Assembly: GCA_041746615.1 (NCBI GenBank) | Contig: JBGTGS010000156.1 | Span: 1-14,984 of the forward strand | Source of the DNA: CAMAXB01 sp041746615 | GTDB taxonomy: Bacteria; Verrucomicrobiota; Verrucomicrobiia; Opitutales; Opitutaceae | Direction of reading: 5' to 3' | Length of the DNA: 14,984 nt | In this document: positions 13,593-14,984 of the stretch, piece after piece | How positions within the stretch are numbered: the first letter of the stretch is position 1 | Layout of the letters: each line of letters opens with the position of its first letter | Program-made: the position numbers and the translations under genes | The notes under the pieces: model-generated | Seen by the model: the letters and a program-made list of their open reading frames with translations, nothing else | What the model was told of the DNA's origin: nothing | Database searches by the model: none

Positions 13593-14696
13593 ATGTGTGC
13601 CGAATCAAATGTCCCTTTCGACTCCGTTGAGTCTGCGATCCAGGATATCGCGGACGGCAAGCTCGTCATCGTAACGGATGATGAAAGCCGGGAAAACGAG
13701 GGTGATCTCGTGATGGCGGCTTCCAAGGCCACCCCGGAAGCGGTCAACATGATGATCCGCCATGCCCGCGGTCTGATCTGTGTCCCGACCACGGGTGCCC
13801 AGCTTCGCCGGCTCGGCATTTCCCCCATGGTTCAGGAAAACCGCGAGTCCCACCGGACGGCATTCACCGTTTCGGTGGATGCGTCCGAGGGCATCAGCAC
13901 GGGCATCAGTGCCTTCGACCGGGCCCGCACGATTGCCATCCTCGCCGATGCCACTTCAGATCCGGGACAGCTCGTCCAACCCGGACACATCTTCCCGTTG
14001 CGCGCCAAGGATGGTGGGGTGCTGGAAAGGGCGGGCCACACCGAGGCCGCGGTCGATCTTTCCTCGTTGGCCGGACTTCATCCCAGCGCGGTGATCTGCG
14101 AGATCCTCAATGAGGATGGTTCCATGGCACGACTGCCCGAGCTGGTTGAGTTCAAACAGCGGTTTGGTCTGAAGTTAATCTCCATAAGCGCCCTGATTGA
14201 ATACCGCTACCAGCGTGAGCAGCTGGTGGAAGAGGTTTGCAGCCGCCCGTTTGCCAGTGAGTTCGGCGACTTCATTTTGCATGTGTTTCGGAGCCGTACG
14301 GACGGTCGCCATCACCTTGCGTTCACCATGGGTCCGCTGGGTCCGGAACCGACGTTGGTACGGGTGCACAGTGAAAACCTGCTCAGTGACGTTTTTCGCA
14401 TGCGTGAGGAGGACGGGCAGCGGGCGCTCACCGCGGCCTTGGAGACGATCGCAAAGGAAGGGCAGGGGGTGCTGCTTTACATGGAGCATGCCCTGGGCGG
14501 AGCCGATGTGATCCGCCGTCTCGACCGACGTCCCGGGGGGCCAGCGGGCCGGATGAGCTTTCGGGATTACGGGACGGGGGCGCAGATTCTCCGTGCCCTG
14601 GGCCTGCAAAAGATCCGACTGCTTTCCCGCAGCACCCGCAAGGTGGTTGGCCTCGAAGGGTATGCACTGGAGATCGTCGAGCAGGTGAAAGTCTGA
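13593..14696 (+). CDS. ribB: DHBP synthase with degenerate GTP-cyclohydrolase-II-like domain (RibBX type)
   Basis: The N-terminal domain (about 1-205) is 3,4-dihydroxy-2-butanone-4-phosphate synthase, which makes the four-carbon riboflavin precursor from ribulose-5-phosphate. DDESRENEGDL (29-39), HARGLICVP, GISTGISAFDRA and RAGHTEAAVDLSSLAGL are all intact. The C-terminal domain (about 215-367) aligns by eye with GTP cyclohydrolase II, keeping VHSE, FRDYGTGAQILRALG and LEGYALEIVE. All three zinc-binding cysteines are missing: N262 stands at the first, and REEDG (271-275) stands where RCDCG is expected, one residue shorter. The GTP-site EGRGIGL block is also absent. I therefore predict only RibB activity, as described for the RibBX proteins of Shewanella. 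Total length is 367. The frame is open to 13299, but that stretch overlaps the divergent gene; the ATG at 13593 fits the domain start. ribH follows after 59 nt. Confidence 0.92.
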   Translation: MCAESNVPFDSVESAIQDIADGKLVIVTDDESRENEGDLVMAASKATPEAVNMMIRHARGLICVPTTGAQLRRLGISPMVQENRESHRTAFTVSVDASEGISTGISAFDRARTIAILADATSDPGQLVQPGHIFPLRAKDGGVLERAGHTEAAVDLSSLAGLHPSAVICEILNEDGSMARLPELVEFKQRFGLKLISISALIEYRYQREQLVEEVCSRPFASEFGDFILHVFRSRTDGRHHLAFTMGPLGPEPTLVRVHSENLLSDVFRMREEDGQRALTAALETIAKEGQGVLLYMEHALGGADVIRRLDRRPGGPAGRMSFRDYGTGAQILRALGLQKIRLLSRSTRKVVGLEGYALEIVEQVKV

Positions 14697-14755
14697 TCGC
14701 AAAAGGGATTGCCCCGTGCGCCGCCAGTGCGCAGACCTTGCGTTCCTTCTTTCCC

Positions 14756-14984
14756 ATGAGCCTTGATTCTCCCCAGCACCAGACGGTGAACGGCGCCCCC
14801 TTTTCGGTCGGCATCGTCGCCGCACGCTACAATGCGATGCTGGTCGAGTCATTGCTGGGCCAGGTGGTGGCGGAACTGCGCGAGTCCGGGGTCCGGGCAC
14901 AGCGCATCATCACCGTGCGTGTCCCCGGCTCCAGCGAGTTGCCCACCGCCGCCCAGTGGTTGCTGCGCCGCCGCCGCCTCGACG
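14756..14984 (+). CDS. ribH: Lumazine synthase, 3'-truncated by window edge
   Basis: The first 76 codons of 6,7-dimethyl-8-ribityllumazine synthase are present. This enzyme joins the four-carbon product of RibB to the ribitylamino-pyrimidine, the penultimate step of riboflavin synthesis, usually in an icosahedral cytoplasmic shell. FSVGIVAARYNAMLVESLL is the N-terminal strand-helix with the substrate-stacking aromatic, and VRVPGSSELPTAAQWLL is the hallmark RVPG-x-x-ELP loop. The start is the ATG at 14756, 59 nt after the ribB stop, with a pyrimidine-rich leader and no Shine-Dalgarno. Co-directional placement with the RibB gene indicates a riboflavin operon. The frame is still open at the last base. 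Confidence 0.92.
   Translation, partial: MSLDSPQHQTVNGAPFSVGIVAARYNAMLVESLLGQVVAELRESGVRAQRIITVRVPGSSELPTAAQWLLRRRRLD

Noticed and set aside
1..14984. tRNA, rRNA, CRISPR, insertion sequence or phage genes
   Set aside because: No cloverleaf-like sequence, regularly spaced direct repeats, transposase or integrase motif was found on either strand.

Overview
The window reads as chromosomal, high-GC DNA from a Gram-negative bacterium. I think it comes from the Opitutaceae (Verrucomicrobiota). The best clue is the 1087-residue TonB-dependent receptor, whose mature N terminus carries the 'LSPFEV' and 'DTGYVATSTLAGSRL' blocks that I associate with the large receptor families of that group. ExbB/ExbD, GDP-mannose synthesis and a periplasm-type receptor fit a diderm cell. 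Almost no gene has a recognisable Shine-Dalgarno sequence. The lineage call is recognition from memory, not a database result.

Layout. Positions 1-240 hold no gene I can support, only a weak hairpin downstream of a LysR-type regulator (241-1164, minus). That regulator diverges from leuC (1328-2740), which is followed by leuD (2854-3462): the two subunits of isopropylmalate isomerase. The 113-bp leuC-leuD gap contains a perfect 17-bp inverted repeat spanning the leuC stop codon, then a second set of alternative inverted repeats reaching almost to the leuD start. Next come an ExbB/TolQ-type and an ExbD/TolR-type gene (3525-4178, 4192-4590). A 97-bp paired REP-like element (4599-4695) separates them from the convergent MoeB-rhodanese fusion (4705-5874, minus). 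Divergent from that fusion is mannose-1-phosphate guanylyltransferase (5951-7042), followed after 1 nt by ruvX/yqgF (7044-7475). A second, unrelated REP-like inverted pair (7527-7603) lies before truA (7642-8397).

A 534-bp non-coding leader (8398-8931) holds a TATAAT hexamer and several dyads. It precedes the TonB-dependent receptor (8932-12195), a visibly lower-GC gene closed by two terminator-like hairpins. A transglutaminase-like protein (12443-13324, minus) diverges from a riboflavin gene (13593-14696). This encodes an intact-looking DHBP synthase joined to a GTP-cyclohydrolase-II-like domain that has lost its zinc cysteines, the RibBX arrangement. The first 76 codons of ribH, lumazine synthase, run off the right edge.

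The genes are mostly housekeeping: leucine, riboflavin and sulfur-carrier activation, nucleotide sugar supply, tRNA modification and envelope energisation. The ExbBD pair could energise TonB-dependent receptors such as the one at 8932, but nothing in the sequence links them directly. I found no defence system, phage, insertion sequence, CRISPR array or RNA gene. The least ordinary content is the set of intergenic inverted repeats (two REP-like families plus the leuC-leuD structures), the degenerate RibBX protein and the long structured receptor leader.
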